Positions 17,469-26,172 are shown, numbered from the stretch's first letter. The stretch: 47,855 nucleotides of DNA from an uncultured Rhodospirillales bacterium (GCA_903845065.1 CAIMWH010000055.1:1-47855); one strand, 5' to 3'. Numbers and translations are program-made. Notes: generated by a model not told the origin, from the letters alone.

Positions 17469-19276
17469 GTGCGCCCTCTCCCAACGCCCATGTATCGGTC
17501 AGTGGCCTGCGCGTGACCGTCGGCGGCGGCGCGGCGATCGTCGATGACGTGGGCTTCGAGATCGCGCGCGGCGAGGTGCTGGCGCTGATCGGGGAGAGCG
17601 GGTCAGGCAAGACCACCATTGCCCTGGCGATGCTGGGCTATGCTCGCGCCGGGTGCCGGATCGCGGGCGGCCGCGTGCAGGTGGGCGATACCGACGTGCT
17701 CGGACTGTCCGCCGCCGGCCTCGCCGACCTGCGCGGGCGGCGGGTGGCCTATATCCCGCAAAGTGCCGCCGCCGCGTTCAATCCGGCACAACGGTTGATG
17801 ACGCAGGTGACCGAGAGCGCGCGCATCCACGGCCTGCTGGACCGCGCCGCCGCCGAGCGCAAGGCGGTCGGGCTGTTCCGGGCCCTGGCCCTGCCGGACC
17901 CGGAGGGCGTCGGCGAGCGCTTTCCCCACCAGGTCAGCGGCGGCCAACTGCAACGCATCACCGCCGCCATGGCGCTGATCACCGACCCGGACCTGGTCAT
18001 CCTCGATGAGCCGACCACGGCGCTGGATGTCACCACCCAGATCGAGGTGCTCCGCGCCTTCCGCACCGTTGTGCGCGAATTGCACACCACCGCCATCTAC
18101 GTCTCGCACGATCTCGCGGTGGTGGCACAAATGGCCGATCGCATCATCGTGCTGAAGGGCGGCCGGATGCAGGAGGAGGCGCCAACCCAGCGCCTGCTCG
18201 ATGCGCCCGCCCATCCCTACACGCGGGAATTGCTGGCGGCTTTCGCGCCATCCCCACGGCGGATGGAAGCGCCGGTGGCAGCCCCTGCCCTGCTGGAGGT
18301 CAACGGCCTCGTCGCCGGCTACGGACCGCAAGCGCGAGACGGTGCGCCGATGGTGCCAGTGCTGCACGATGTCGGGTTTGCCATCCCGGCCGGCTCCGTG
18401 CTCGGGGTGATCGGCGAGTCCGGCTGCGGCAAGAGCACGCTGGCCCGGGTGATCGCGGGGCTGCTGCCGGCCGCCCGCGGCACCGTGAAACTGCGCGGCG
18501 AAAACCTCCCGGCCCGGGTTGCCGACCGCTCGCGCGACCAGTTGCGCCGGGTGCAGATCGTGTTCCAGTCCGCCGACACCGCTCTCAATCCGGCGCGCAC
18601 GGTGCGACATATCCTGGCCCGTCCGCTGAAATTCTATCATGGCCTGGACGGCGATGCCGCCCGCCGGCGGGTGGACGCGCTGCTGGACATGGTGCGCCTC
18701 CCCGCCACCCTCGCCGACCGCCCGCCCGGCGCCCTCTCGGGCGGCCAAAAACAACGGGTGAATTTCGCCCGCGCGCTGGCCGCCGAGCCCGAACTCATCC
18801 TCTGCGACGAAGTCACCTCCGCACTCGATGCCGTGGTGGGCGCCGCCGTGCTCGATCTGCTCGCCGAACTGAAGCGCGAACTCGGCCTGTCCTATTTGTT
18901 CATCAGCCACGACCTGTCGACGGTGCGGGCCATCTGCGACCAGGTCCTGATCCTCTATTTCGGCCACCGGATGGAATACGCGCAGTCCGGCGCCATGCTG
19001 CAGCGCCCGATGCACCCGTATTCGGACCTGCTGATCGCCTCGGTCCCCGAGTTGCGCACCGGCTGGCTCGACAGCGTCGGCCCAACCCGCGAGGCAACGC
19101 CGTCCCGCCACCGCACCGCCTGCGTATTCTTCCCGCGCTGCCCGGTCAGCATCGCCGGGTTGTGCGATACCACGCCGCCGCCGCCGCGCCCGCTCTCCAA
19201 GGGCGCGGAGATTTTATGCCACCGCGACGAGGCCTCCCTCCTCGCCGTGCAGGACGCCATGAAGGAAATGCCATGA
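17465..19276 (+). CDS. Fused double-domain peptide-type ABC ATPase (DppD-DppF-like)
   Basis: A 603-residue protein carrying two complete nucleotide-binding domains. Domain 1: Walker A GESGSGKTT near residue 41, signature VSGGQLQRI, Walker B LVILDEPTTALD. Domain 2: Walker A GESGCGKST near 318, signature LSGGQKQRV, Walker B LILCDEVTSALD. The C-terminus holds four cysteines starting CVFFPRC, resembling the C-terminal cysteine cluster of DppD/OppD proteins, which in some homologues binds an iron-sulfur cluster. In many systems the two ATPases are separate; fused forms are also common. Start ATG 17465 overlaps the permease stop. Confidence 0.93.
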   Translation: MSAPSPNAHVSVSGLRVTVGGGAAIVDDVGFEIARGEVLALIGESGSGKTTIALAMLGYARAGCRIAGGRVQVGDTDVLGLSAAGLADLRGRRVAYIPQSAAAAFNPAQRLMTQVTESARIHGLLDRAAAERKAVGLFRALALPDPEGVGERFPHQVSGGQLQRITAAMALITDPDLVILDEPTTALDVTTQIEVLRAFRTVVRELHTTAIYVSHDLAVVAQMADRIIVLKGGRMQEEAPTQRLLDAPAHPYTRELLAAFAPSPRRMEAPVAAPALLEVNGLVAGYGPQARDGAPMVPVLHDVGFAIPAGSVLGVIGESGCGKSTLARVIAGLLPAARGTVKLRGENLPARVADRSRDQLRRVQIVFQSADTALNPARTVRHILARPLKFYHGLDGDAARRRVDALLDMVRLPATLADRPPGALSGGQKQRVNFARALAAEPELILCDEVTSALDAVVGAAVLDLLAELKRELGLSYLFISHDLSTVRAICDQVLILYFGHRMEYAQSGAMLQRPMHPYSDLLIASVPELRTGWLDSVGPTREATPSRHRTACVFFPRCPVSIAGLCDTTPPPPRPLSKGAEILCHRDEASLLAVQDAMKEMP

Positions 19277-21309
19277 ACGATCTCGCCCCCGTCCGTGCCG
19301 ACGATCCCCTGCTGCGGCCGCTCACCATCAAACACCTCACCTTGCGCAACCGGGTGATGAGCACCTCGCACGCCTCCACGCATGATGACGGCGGCATGCC
19401 GGCGGAGAAGTACCAGCGCTACCACGAGGAAAAGGCCAAGGGCGGCATCGGGCTCACGATGTTCGGCGGCTCTTCCATGGTATCAGCCGATTCGAGCTGG
19501 GGCGGCGGCCAGGTCGATGTCTCGCGAGACCGGGTGATCCCGTTCCTGCGGCAATTCTCCGACACCATCCACAGCCATGGCGCCGCCATCATGTGCCAGA
19601 TCTCCCATCTCGGCCGCCGCGCCGACTCCTTCTCGTGGAACTGGCTGCCCACCATGGGCCCCTCGCCGATCCGCGAAACCCGACACCGCAACATCCCGCG
19701 CGAAATGGACCGCGCCGATATCGACCGCGTCATCCGCGACTACGCCGAGGCGGCCTACCGCTGCAAGGAAGGCGGGCTCGACGGCGTGGAGACCGTCACC
19801 GGCGGGCACCTGATCGGCCAGTTCTTCTCGCCGCGCACCAACCACCGGACCGACGGGTTCGGCGGCTCCCTGGAGAACCGCGGCCGCTTCGCCCTGATGG
19901 TGCACGAAGCCATCCGCAAGCGCGTGGGCGACGATTTCGTGGTCGGCATCCGCTTCGTGGTCGACGAAGGCACCGAGGACGGCATCGATTTCGACGAGTG
20001 CCTGCGCCTCGCCCGGCTGATCGAGGGGGCCGGGCATATCGACTTCTTCAACGGCATTTTCGGCCGCATGGATACCGAACTCGCCCTGGCCGAGCACAAC
20101 ATGCCCGGCATGTCGCAGCCGCTGGCCCCGTTCCTCAACCAGGTCGGCGCGTTCCGCCGTGAAACCAAGCTACCGGTGTTCCACGCCGCCCGCATCCCGG
20201 ACCTCGCAACCGCCCGCCACGCCATCGCCGAGGGACTGCTCGACATGGTGGGGATGACGCGGGCGCACATGGCGGACCCGCAACTGGTCAACAAGCTGAT
20301 GCGCGGCCAGGAGAACCGCGTGCGACCCTGCGTCGGCGCCTCTTACTGCATGTACAAAAAAACTAGCTGCATCCACAATCCGGCCACCGGGCGCGAGTTG
20401 CACCTGCCCCAGGTCATCACCCCCGCCGCGCAGACCGGCCGCAAGGTGGTGATCGTGGGCGGCGGGCCGGCCGGGCTGGAGGCCGCCCGCGTATCGGCCG
20501 AACGCGGGCACCACGTGGTGCTGTTCGAGGCCGGGCCCCGCCTCGGCGGCCAGATGCTGCTGGCGGTGCGCGCCACCTGGCGCAAGGACCTCATCGCTAT
20601 CGTCGACTGGCGCGCCGCGGAAATCGAGCGGCTGGGCGTCGATGTCCGGCTCAACGTATATGCCGGCGCCGCCGAGATCGCAGCCGAGACGCCGGATGTG
20701 GTGATCATCGCGGCCGGCGGGGTGCCGGACCTGTCGCCCATCGAGGGCGGGGACCTGTGCGCCACCGTGTGGGACGTGCTGTCCGATCACGTAGCAGCGA
20801 AATCCGACGTGCTGATCTATGACGGGATGGGCCGCCATCAGGCGGTGTCACTCGCCGAGCACCTCGCCGAGAAGGGCCACGCGGTCCAGTTCGTCACCAT
20901 CGACGACAACGTCGGCCTCGAAATGGAGTACAACGCCCGCGTCGTCTATCGCAAGCGCTTCGCCGAGCGCGGCGTGAAGGTCACCCTGGACCAGTCGCTG
21001 ATGGCCGTCCGCCGCGCCGGCAACGGCCTGGAGGCTGTATTCCGCCATGAACTCACCGGCGCCATCACCACGCAAACCGCCGCGCAGGTCATCGTCGAGC
21101 GCGGCACCATGCCGATGACGGAGGTCTATGACACACTCCGCCCCGGCTCGATCAATGACGGGCAAACCGACCTCGACGCGCTGCTCGCAGGCACGATGCA
21201 GCCACGCCATGCCCCCGGCTACGAGTTGCATCGCATCGGCGATGCGGTCACAAGCCGCAACGTGCATGCCGCGATCTATGACGCATTGCGCCTGTGCATG
21301 GCGCTCTGA
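19273..21309 (+). CDS. FMN/FAD oxidoreductase, trimethylamine dehydrogenase / 2,4-dienoyl-CoA reductase family
   Basis: A 678-residue three-domain flavoprotein. Residues 1-340 form an old-yellow-enzyme TIM barrel (LTLRNRVMSTSHAST, ISHLGRRADS, GFGGSLENRGRFALM, DMVGMTRAHMADP). A Cys-containing linker follows near residue 353 (CVGASYC, then TSCIHNP), then an FAD/NAD(P)-binding domain (KVVIVGGGPAGLEAA near 395). Family members oxidatively remove N-methyl groups or reduce conjugated enoyl compounds. The Cys linker is unusual: Ala replaces the second Cys of the standard TMADH cluster and the loop to the last Cys is short. Starts at ATG 19273, overlapping the ATPase stop. Substrate unknown; the context favours an N-alkyl amine. 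Confidence 0.9.
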   Translation: MNDLAPVRADDPLLRPLTIKHLTLRNRVMSTSHASTHDDGGMPAEKYQRYHEEKAKGGIGLTMFGGSSMVSADSSWGGGQVDVSRDRVIPFLRQFSDTIHSHGAAIMCQISHLGRRADSFSWNWLPTMGPSPIRETRHRNIPREMDRADIDRVIRDYAEAAYRCKEGGLDGVETVTGGHLIGQFFSPRTNHRTDGFGGSLENRGRFALMVHEAIRKRVGDDFVVGIRFVVDEGTEDGIDFDECLRLARLIEGAGHIDFFNGIFGRMDTELALAEHNMPGMSQPLAPFLNQVGAFRRETKLPVFHAARIPDLATARHAIAEGLLDMVGMTRAHMADPQLVNKLMRGQENRVRPCVGASYCMYKKTSCIHNPATGRELHLPQVITPAAQTGRKVVIVGGGPAGLEAARVSAERGHHVVLFEAGPRLGGQMLLAVRATWRKDLIAIVDWRAAEIERLGVDVRLNVYAGAAEIAAETPDVVIIAAGGVPDLSPIEGGDLCATVWDVLSDHVAAKSDVLIYDGMGRHQAVSLAEHLAEKGHAVQFVTIDDNVGLEMEYNARVVYRKRFAERGVKVTLDQSLMAVRRAGNGLEAVFRHELTGAITTQTAAQVIVERGTMPMTEVYDTLRPGSINDGQTDLDALLAGTMQPRHAPGYELHRIGDAVTSRNVHAAIYDALRLCMAL

Positions 21310-21318
21310 GGGACCAAC

Positions 21319-22041
21319 ATGAAACTCACCGATTTCACCACCCTGACGTTCGACTGCTACGGCACCCTGATCGACTGGGAGAGCGGCATCTTCACCGCCT
21401 TGCAGCCGCTGATCGCGAAATCCGGCAACGGCTTCGGACGCGATGCAGCCCTAGAGGCGTTCGCCCGCCACGAGTCCGCGCAGGAGCACGAAACCCCGGA
21501 CATGATCTATTCCAACCTGCTGTCGCATGTGCACGCGCGGCTGGCGCAGGAATGGGGCGTGCCCGCCAACACCGCCGCCGACGCGACATTCGGGGCCTCG
21601 GTGCCGGAATGGCCGGCATTTCCCGACTCAGCCGAAGCGCTCGCCTTCCTCAAGCAGCATTTCAAGCTGGTGATCCTGTCCAACGTGGATCGCGTGAGTT
21701 TCGCCGGCAGCAACAAGCGCCTGGGCGTGGTGTTCGACGCGATCTACACCGCGCAGGACATCGGCTCCTACAAGCCGAACCCGCGCAATTTCGAGTTCAT
21801 GCTGGGCAAACTGGCCGAACAGGGGATCGCCAAGGCGCAGATCCTGCACACCGCGCAGAGCCTGTTCCACGATCACGGCCCGGCCAAGAAAGTCGGCCTG
21901 ATCTCGTGCTGGATCGATCGCCGCCACGCCGCCGCCGGCTGGGGGGCGACGATGCCGCCGCCGGAGGGCGCCTCGTACGAATTCCGCTTCACCAGCATGG
22001 CGGCGCTCGCCGACGCGGTGCGCGCCGAACTGGCCGGCTGA
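21319..22041 (+). CDS. Haloacid dehalogenase, type II (HAD superfamily)
   Basis: A 240-residue cytoplasmic hydrolase. HAD motif I is LTFDCYGTLIDWE with nucleophile Asp at residue 12; motif II is VILSNVDR; motif III is the Lys in SYKPNPRNF, and the late segment with GLISCWIDRR replaces the usual VWINR of L-2-haloacid dehalogenases. Known members hydrolyse 2-haloacids, but many annotated as such act on other substrates or on phosphates. Shine-Dalgarno GAGGGA overlaps the upstream stop. Its role in the amine-type pathway is unclear. Confidence 0.9.
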   Translation: MKLTDFTTLTFDCYGTLIDWESGIFTALQPLIAKSGNGFGRDAALEAFARHESAQEHETPDMIYSNLLSHVHARLAQEWGVPANTAADATFGASVPEWPAFPDSAEALAFLKQHFKLVILSNVDRVSFAGSNKRLGVVFDAIYTAQDIGSYKPNPRNFEFMLGKLAEQGIAKAQILHTAQSLFHDHGPAKKVGLISCWIDRRHAAAGWGATMPPPEGASYEFRFTSMAALADAVRAELAG

Positions 22042-22042
22042 C

Positions 22043-22345
22043 ATGGGCCGGTTCGTCCGCCTAGCGGAAACCGATCGGCCGCCGGTCTCGCTGGAGATCG
22101 ACGGCACGATGGTGACCGCCCTGGCGGGGGATACGGTGCAGGTCGCCATTCTTACCAATGGTTTCGCGTTGCGGGAGAGCGAGTTCGGTGACGGCCTGCG
22201 CGCCGGGTTCTGCCTGATGGCGGCGTGCCAGGATTGCTGGGTCTGGACGGTCGAGGGCGAGCGGTTGCGCGGCTGCTCGACGGAGGTCGCGGCCGGTATG
22301 CGGATCGTGACGAAAGGATCGACATGGCAGATCGAACCGTCCTGA
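22043..22345 (+). CDS. (2Fe-2S)-binding small subunit, HcnA / opine-oxidase gamma-like
   Basis: A 100-residue ferredoxin-like subunit. Four cluster cysteines are visible at 57, 62, 65 and 78 (FCLMAACQDC, then RGC), matching the plant-type [2Fe-2S] loop found in HcnA, sarcosine oxidase alpha N-terminal domains and D-hydroxyproline dehydrogenase small subunits. It starts two bases after the HAD stop, and its last 22 bases overlap the next gene. It should transfer electrons within a heterotrimer with the next two products. Confidence 0.88.
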   Translation: MGRFVRLAETDRPPVSLEIDGTMVTALAGDTVQVAILTNGFALRESEFGDGLRAGFCLMAACQDCWVWTVEGERLRGCSTEVAAGMRIVTKGSTWQIEPS

Positions 22346-23691
22346 TCGTCGGCGCCGGCCCGGCGGGAACCCGCGCCGCCGAGCGGGTGGCGGCGGCCGG
22401 ATTGCGTCCGGTGGTGGTGGACGAGGCAGCCGCGAACGGCGGCCAGATCTATCGCCGCCAGCCCGCCGGATTTCGCCGCCCCGCCCAGACACTCTACGGG
22501 TTCGAATCCGGCAAGGCCGTCGCGGTGCACGGCGCATTCGCGGCGCTCGGGGACCGGATCGACTATCGGCCACTGACCCTGGTCTGGCATTTGTGGGAAA
22601 GCGAAGCCCATCTGCTCACCGGCACCACCGCCAGCCGGCAGCAGTACGACGCCCTGATCCTGGCAACCGGCGCGACGGATCGGATCATGCCCCTGCCGGG
22701 TTGGACGTTGCCGGGCGTGTTCAGCCTGGGCGCCGCGCAGATTGCCCTGAAGGCGCAGGGCTGCGCGATCGGATCGCGCGTGGTGCTGCTCGGCACCGGC
22801 CCATTGCTGCCACTAGTGGCCTACCAGTACGCCCGCGCCGGCGCGACCGTGGCGGCGGTGCTGGATACCTCGACATTGGGCGCCGCGATCCGCGCGCTGC
22901 CGGCATTGGCCGCGCGGCCAGGGATGCTGGCGAAGGGCCTGTACTACACCGCCTGGCTGCTGAAGGCTGGAATTCCGTTCCATCGCGGGATAACGCCAAC
23001 GGCGATAGAAGGCACCGACGGCGTAGCCGCGATCCGCTACCGCACCGCGGACGGCATCGAACGGCAAGTGGCGTGCGACGCGATCGGCCTCGGCTATGGA
23101 TTGCGGTCGGAAACCCAGTTGGCCGACCTCGCCCGGTGTGACTTCGCATTCGACGCCGTGGCCCGGCAGTGGCTCCCGGCAACCGATGCCGATGGCCGAA
23201 CCTCCACCCCGGGCGTCTACCTCGCCGGTGACGGCGCGCGAATCCTGGGCGCCGACGCAGCGGAGATCGCTGGAAAACTGGCAGCCTGCGCGGCCTTGCA
23301 GGACCTGGGAATCGCCGTGCCGGATGCCGAGATGGCCGCCTATCGGGCCGCGTTGGCGCCAATGGACCGGTTCCGCGTCGGGCTGGATACCGCGTATCCC
23401 TGGCCAGCCCATTTTGCCGCCGGCCTGCCGGATACGGCGGTGGTGTGCCGCTGCGAGTGCATCACCGCCGGAGACATCCGAGACGTTGCGCGCGAGAAAG
23501 GCGCCCCGGAAGTCAATCGTGCCAAGGCGTTCTCCCGCTTGGGCATGGGCCGCTGCCAGGGGCGCATGTGCGGCGCAGCCGGGGCGGAAGTTCTGGCCGA
23601 CGCACTCGGCGTGCGATTGGAGGAGGTCGGGCGGCTGCGTGGTCAGGGGCCGGTGAAGCCGCTGCCACTGGCCACTGGGATTGCGCCATGA
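22324..23691 (+). CDS. FAD/NAD(P)-dependent oxidoreductase with C-terminal BFD-like [2Fe-2S] domain, HcnB / opine-oxidase subunit A-like
   Basis: A 455-residue subunit starting at ATG 22324. The FAD-binding motif is LIVGAGPAGTRAAERVA at the N-terminus; a second nucleotide-binding region is RVVLLGTGPLLP. The last 85 residues carry a bacterioferritin-associated-ferredoxin-like motif with VVCRCECITAGDI and GRCQGRMCG, giving four cluster cysteines. This architecture is that of HcnB, OoxA/NoxA opine oxidase and D-hydroxyproline dehydrogenase subunits. It overlaps the genes on both sides. No octopine or cyanide role can be concluded from sequence alone. Confidence 0.9.
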   Translation: MADRTVLIVGAGPAGTRAAERVAAAGLRPVVVDEAAANGGQIYRRQPAGFRRPAQTLYGFESGKAVAVHGAFAALGDRIDYRPLTLVWHLWESEAHLLTGTTASRQQYDALILATGATDRIMPLPGWTLPGVFSLGAAQIALKAQGCAIGSRVVLLGTGPLLPLVAYQYARAGATVAAVLDTSTLGAAIRALPALAARPGMLAKGLYYTAWLLKAGIPFHRGITPTAIEGTDGVAAIRYRTADGIERQVACDAIGLGYGLRSETQLADLARCDFAFDAVARQWLPATDADGRTSTPGVYLAGDGARILGADAAEIAGKLAACAALQDLGIAVPDAEMAAYRAALAPMDRFRVGLDTAYPWPAHFAAGLPDTAVVCRCECITAGDIRDVAREKGAPEVNRAKAFSRLGMGRCQGRMCGAAGAEVLADALGVRLEEVGRLRGQGPVKPLPLATGIAP

Positions 23692-24821
23692 GCACTCCGG
23701 TGGCGGCCGATGTGATTGTGGTCGGTGGCGGCATCATGGGTGCCGCGACAGCATTCTTCCTGCGCCAGCGCGGGGTAAAGGTGGTGCTGCTCGAACGCGG
23801 CCTGGTGGGCCAGCAGGCCAGCGGAACCAATTTCGGCAACGTCCGCCGGCAGGGACGCTTCCTGCCACAAGTGCCGCTGGCCAATCGATCGCGGGGGATC
23901 TGGGGGCGGTTGAACGAACTGCTCGGGGAAGACGCCGAGTTCATCGCCACCGGCCACGTCCGCGTGTGCTTTCGCGACGAGGAGGTGGGCGGCCTGGAAG
24001 CGCATGCCGCGGCGGTGCGCGAATACGGGCTGGACCTGGAAATCCTGAGCGGGAACGCCCTGCGCGACCGGTTTCCCTTCCTCGCGCCCGGCGCGGTCGC
24101 GGGATCGTTTTCGCCGCTGGACGGCCATGCCAACCCGCGATTGGCAGCGCCGGCGTTCGGCCGCGCCGCGCTGCGGGCCGGGGCCACGGTGGTCGAGAAC
24201 GCCGATGTGGTCGGCATCGAGAAAACCGGCGATGACTTCCTGGTCGAGACCGTCGGCGCGGGCTCGTATCGGGCACCGGTGGTGCAGATCAGCGCGGGCG
24301 TATGGGGCGGCGTGCTATCGGCACGGTTCGGCGAACCAGTGCCCATCGTGGCACGGGGGCCGCAGATGGGGGTGACAGAACCCATGCCCTACCGGATCAC
24401 GCCGGTGGTGGGGGTCTACAGTTCGGTGCCGGAGGAGGGGATCTACTTCCGCCAGGTCAAGCGCGGCAACATCGTCTGGGGTGGCGGCTGGCGCGGGCCG
24501 GCACTGCCGGACATCCAGCGCGCCTATGTCGACCCGATGAACACGCTGCGGCAGTTGCCGATGCTGCGACGCGTGGCACCGGCCCTGGGCGCATTGCGCA
24601 CGATCCGCACCTGGTCCGGGATCGAGGGATACCTGCCGGACGATATTCCCATCATGGGCCCCTCCGGCAAAGTCCCCGGCCTGTTCTATGCCTTCGGGTT
24701 CTGCGGCCACGGGTTCCAGCTTGGCCCGGGCGTGGGCGACGTGATGGCGGAGTTGATCGCCACCGGGACCACATCCACACCCATCGCACCGTTCAGCATC
24801 ACCCGGTTCGCAACACCTTGA
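23688..24821 (+). CDS. FAD-dependent D-amino-acid-oxidase-type subunit, HcnC / opine-oxidase subunit B-like
   Basis: A 377-residue DAO-family flavoprotein. FAD motif VIVVGGGIMGAATAFFLRQRG near residue 9; C-terminal flavin-binding pattern YAFGFCGHGFQLGPGVG. Related enzymes (HcnC, glycine oxidase, opine oxidase B, sarcosine oxidase beta) oxidise the C-N bond of primary or secondary amino acids. Together with the two preceding genes it should form a membrane-associated or soluble heterotrimeric amine dehydrogenase. It overlaps its neighbours by ATGA upstream and TTGA downstream. Confidence 0.9.
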   Translation: MSTPVAADVIVVGGGIMGAATAFFLRQRGVKVVLLERGLVGQQASGTNFGNVRRQGRFLPQVPLANRSRGIWGRLNELLGEDAEFIATGHVRVCFRDEEVGGLEAHAAAVREYGLDLEILSGNALRDRFPFLAPGAVAGSFSPLDGHANPRLAAPAFGRAALRAGATVVENADVVGIEKTGDDFLVETVGAGSYRAPVVQISAGVWGGVLSARFGEPVPIVARGPQMGVTEPMPYRITPVVGVYSSVPEEGIYFRQVKRGNIVWGGGWRGPALPDIQRAYVDPMNTLRQLPMLRRVAPALGALRTIRTWSGIEGYLPDDIPIMGPSGKVPGLFYAFGFCGHGFQLGPGVGDVMAELIATGTTSTPIAPFSITRFATP

Positions 24822-25753
24822 CCCGGCAGGTGATCCTCTACTGCGGCGCCGAAGCGCGCGGTCAGGCCTGGGCGCGCCAAGTGGCCGAAGCCACCGACGA
24901 TCTCGAACTTCGCCTGTGGCCGAACGGCGGGGATCTCCGCGAGGTCGACTATCTGGCCGCATGGATTCCGCCGGACGGATTGATCGCGCGGTTGCCAAAC
25001 GTGCGCGCGGTCTTTTCAGTCGGCGCCGGCGTAGACCAATTGGATCTGTCGGCAATTCCACCCCACGTGCCGCTGGCGCGGATGGTGGAGCCCGGGATCG
25101 AGGCATGCCTGACAGCATGGGTGGCGATGGCGGTGCTGGTATTGCATCGCGACCTGCCCGCCTACCTGGCACAGCAGCGTCGCGAGGTCTGGCGCGGCCT
25201 CGCCGTCCGCCCCCCCGCGGAATGTCGCGTCGGCGTGCTGGGCATGGGCCGCCTCGGGCAGTCCGCCGCGCGGGCCCTGCTGGGGCTGGGCTTCCAGGTG
25301 GCCGGGTGGAGCCGCGGCGCGAAATCAGTGCCCGGGATAACGTGCTTCCATGGCGCCGACGGGTTCGAGGTGCTGCTGGCGAACACCGATATCCTGGTCT
25401 GCCTGCTTCCGCTGACCGCCGGAACGGAGGGTATCCTGAACGCCGCGGCATTCGCCCGCCTCAAGCACGGCGCCGGCCTGGTGAATGCCGGGCGAGGCGG
25501 GCATCTGGTGGAGCCCGATTTGCTGGCCGCACTCGAAAGCGGACAGGTTTCAGCCGCGGTGCTGGACGTCGCCCGCGAGGAACCATTGCCGGCGGGCCAT
25601 CCATTCTGGCGCCACGAACGGATCATGCTCACGCCGCATGTAGGGGCCGTCACGCAGACGGAAACCGGCATCGCCGCACTGATTGCCAATGTGCGGCGCC
25701 ATCAACGGGGCGAGGCGCTGGAGGGCCTGGTAGACCGGAGCCTGGGATACTAG
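24818..25753 (+). CDS. ghrA: Glyoxylate/hydroxypyruvate reductase A
   Basis: A 2-hydroxyacid dehydrogenase of about 311 residues. GhrA landmarks are VFSVGAGVDQLD near residue 65, NAD(P)-binding VGVLGMGRLGQSAA, VCLLPLTAGTEGILN, the catalytic Arg in NAGRGGHLVE, Glu in DVAREEPLPAGHPFW, and the catalytic His in TPHVGA. Start is uncertain: TTG 24818 overlaps the previous stop (TTGA), while GTG 24830 four codons later is also reasonable. It reduces glyoxylate to glycolate. Last gene of the operon, it would remove glyoxylate if the trimeric dehydrogenase releases it from an N-carboxymethyl substrate (inference). Confidence 0.9.
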   Translation: MTRQVILYCGAEARGQAWARQVAEATDDLELRLWPNGGDLREVDYLAAWIPPDGLIARLPNVRAVFSVGAGVDQLDLSAIPPHVPLARMVEPGIEACLTAWVAMAVLVLHRDLPAYLAQQRREVWRGLAVRPPAECRVGVLGMGRLGQSAARALLGLGFQVAGWSRGAKSVPGITCFHGADGFEVLLANTDILVCLLPLTAGTEGILNAAAFARLKHGAGLVNAGRGGHLVEPDLLAALESGQVSAAVLDVAREEPLPAGHPFWRHERIMLTPHVGAVTQTETGIAALIANVRRHQRGEALEGLVDRSLGY

Positions 25754-25818
25754 GCGCCCGTAGTCTCCATCACCGCACCACGTTCGGACCCCGATGACCC
25801 CGCAGCCCCACCCGATAC

Positions 25819-26172
25819 CTATTCCGGCCACCGAAAACGTTCGAGGTCGAACCGGTTCCGGCGATTGAACTCCACACCTTCCTGCTCCAGCAGCCGCTGC
25901 TGGGTCGCATCGCTGCCGTTGCGGGACAGCGTATAGGACACCTCGCCCTTGGCGTTGACCACGCGGTGCCACGGAATATCAACCGCAAGATCAAGGTGCT
26001 GAAGCACATGCCCTACCAGGCGCGCCCGCCGCGGCAAGCCCGCAAGCGCCGCGACCTGCCCGTAGGTGGCAACCCAACCCGGGGGAATGCGCCGGATGAC
26101 AGCACAAATCGCCGCCACGGCGCCATCGTTCGCCAGCGGGACGGATCGGGGGATGCTGCGCTTGGGTGACAT
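25819..26172 (-). CDS. atl: Alkyltransferase-like protein (Atl; MGMT homologue with Trp in the active site)
   Basis: A 117-residue protein homologous to the C-terminal domain of O6-alkylguanine-DNA alkyltransferase. The acceptor motif PCHR is replaced by PWHR with Trp at residue 68, the hallmark of alkyltransferase-like proteins, which bind O6-alkylguanine and hand it to nucleotide excision repair rather than removing the alkyl group. DNA-binding features are retained: ATYGQVA with Tyr 37 and RRARLVGH with the Arg finger near 51. Its upstream Shine-Dalgarno is weak. It is divergent from the VOC gene. Confidence 0.9.
   Translation of the reverse strand: MSPKRSIPRSVPLANDGAVAAICAVIRRIPPGWVATYGQVAALAGLPRRARLVGHVLQHLDLAVDIPWHRVVNAKGEVSYTLSRNGSDATQQRLLEQEGVEFNRRNRFDLERFRWPE

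Noticed and set aside
22043-24821. Hydrogen cyanide synthase hcnABC
   Set aside because: Architecture matches, but the same three-subunit form occurs in opine oxidases and D-hydroxyproline dehydrogenases, and the operon context favours amine catabolism; cyanide synthesis cannot be claimed.
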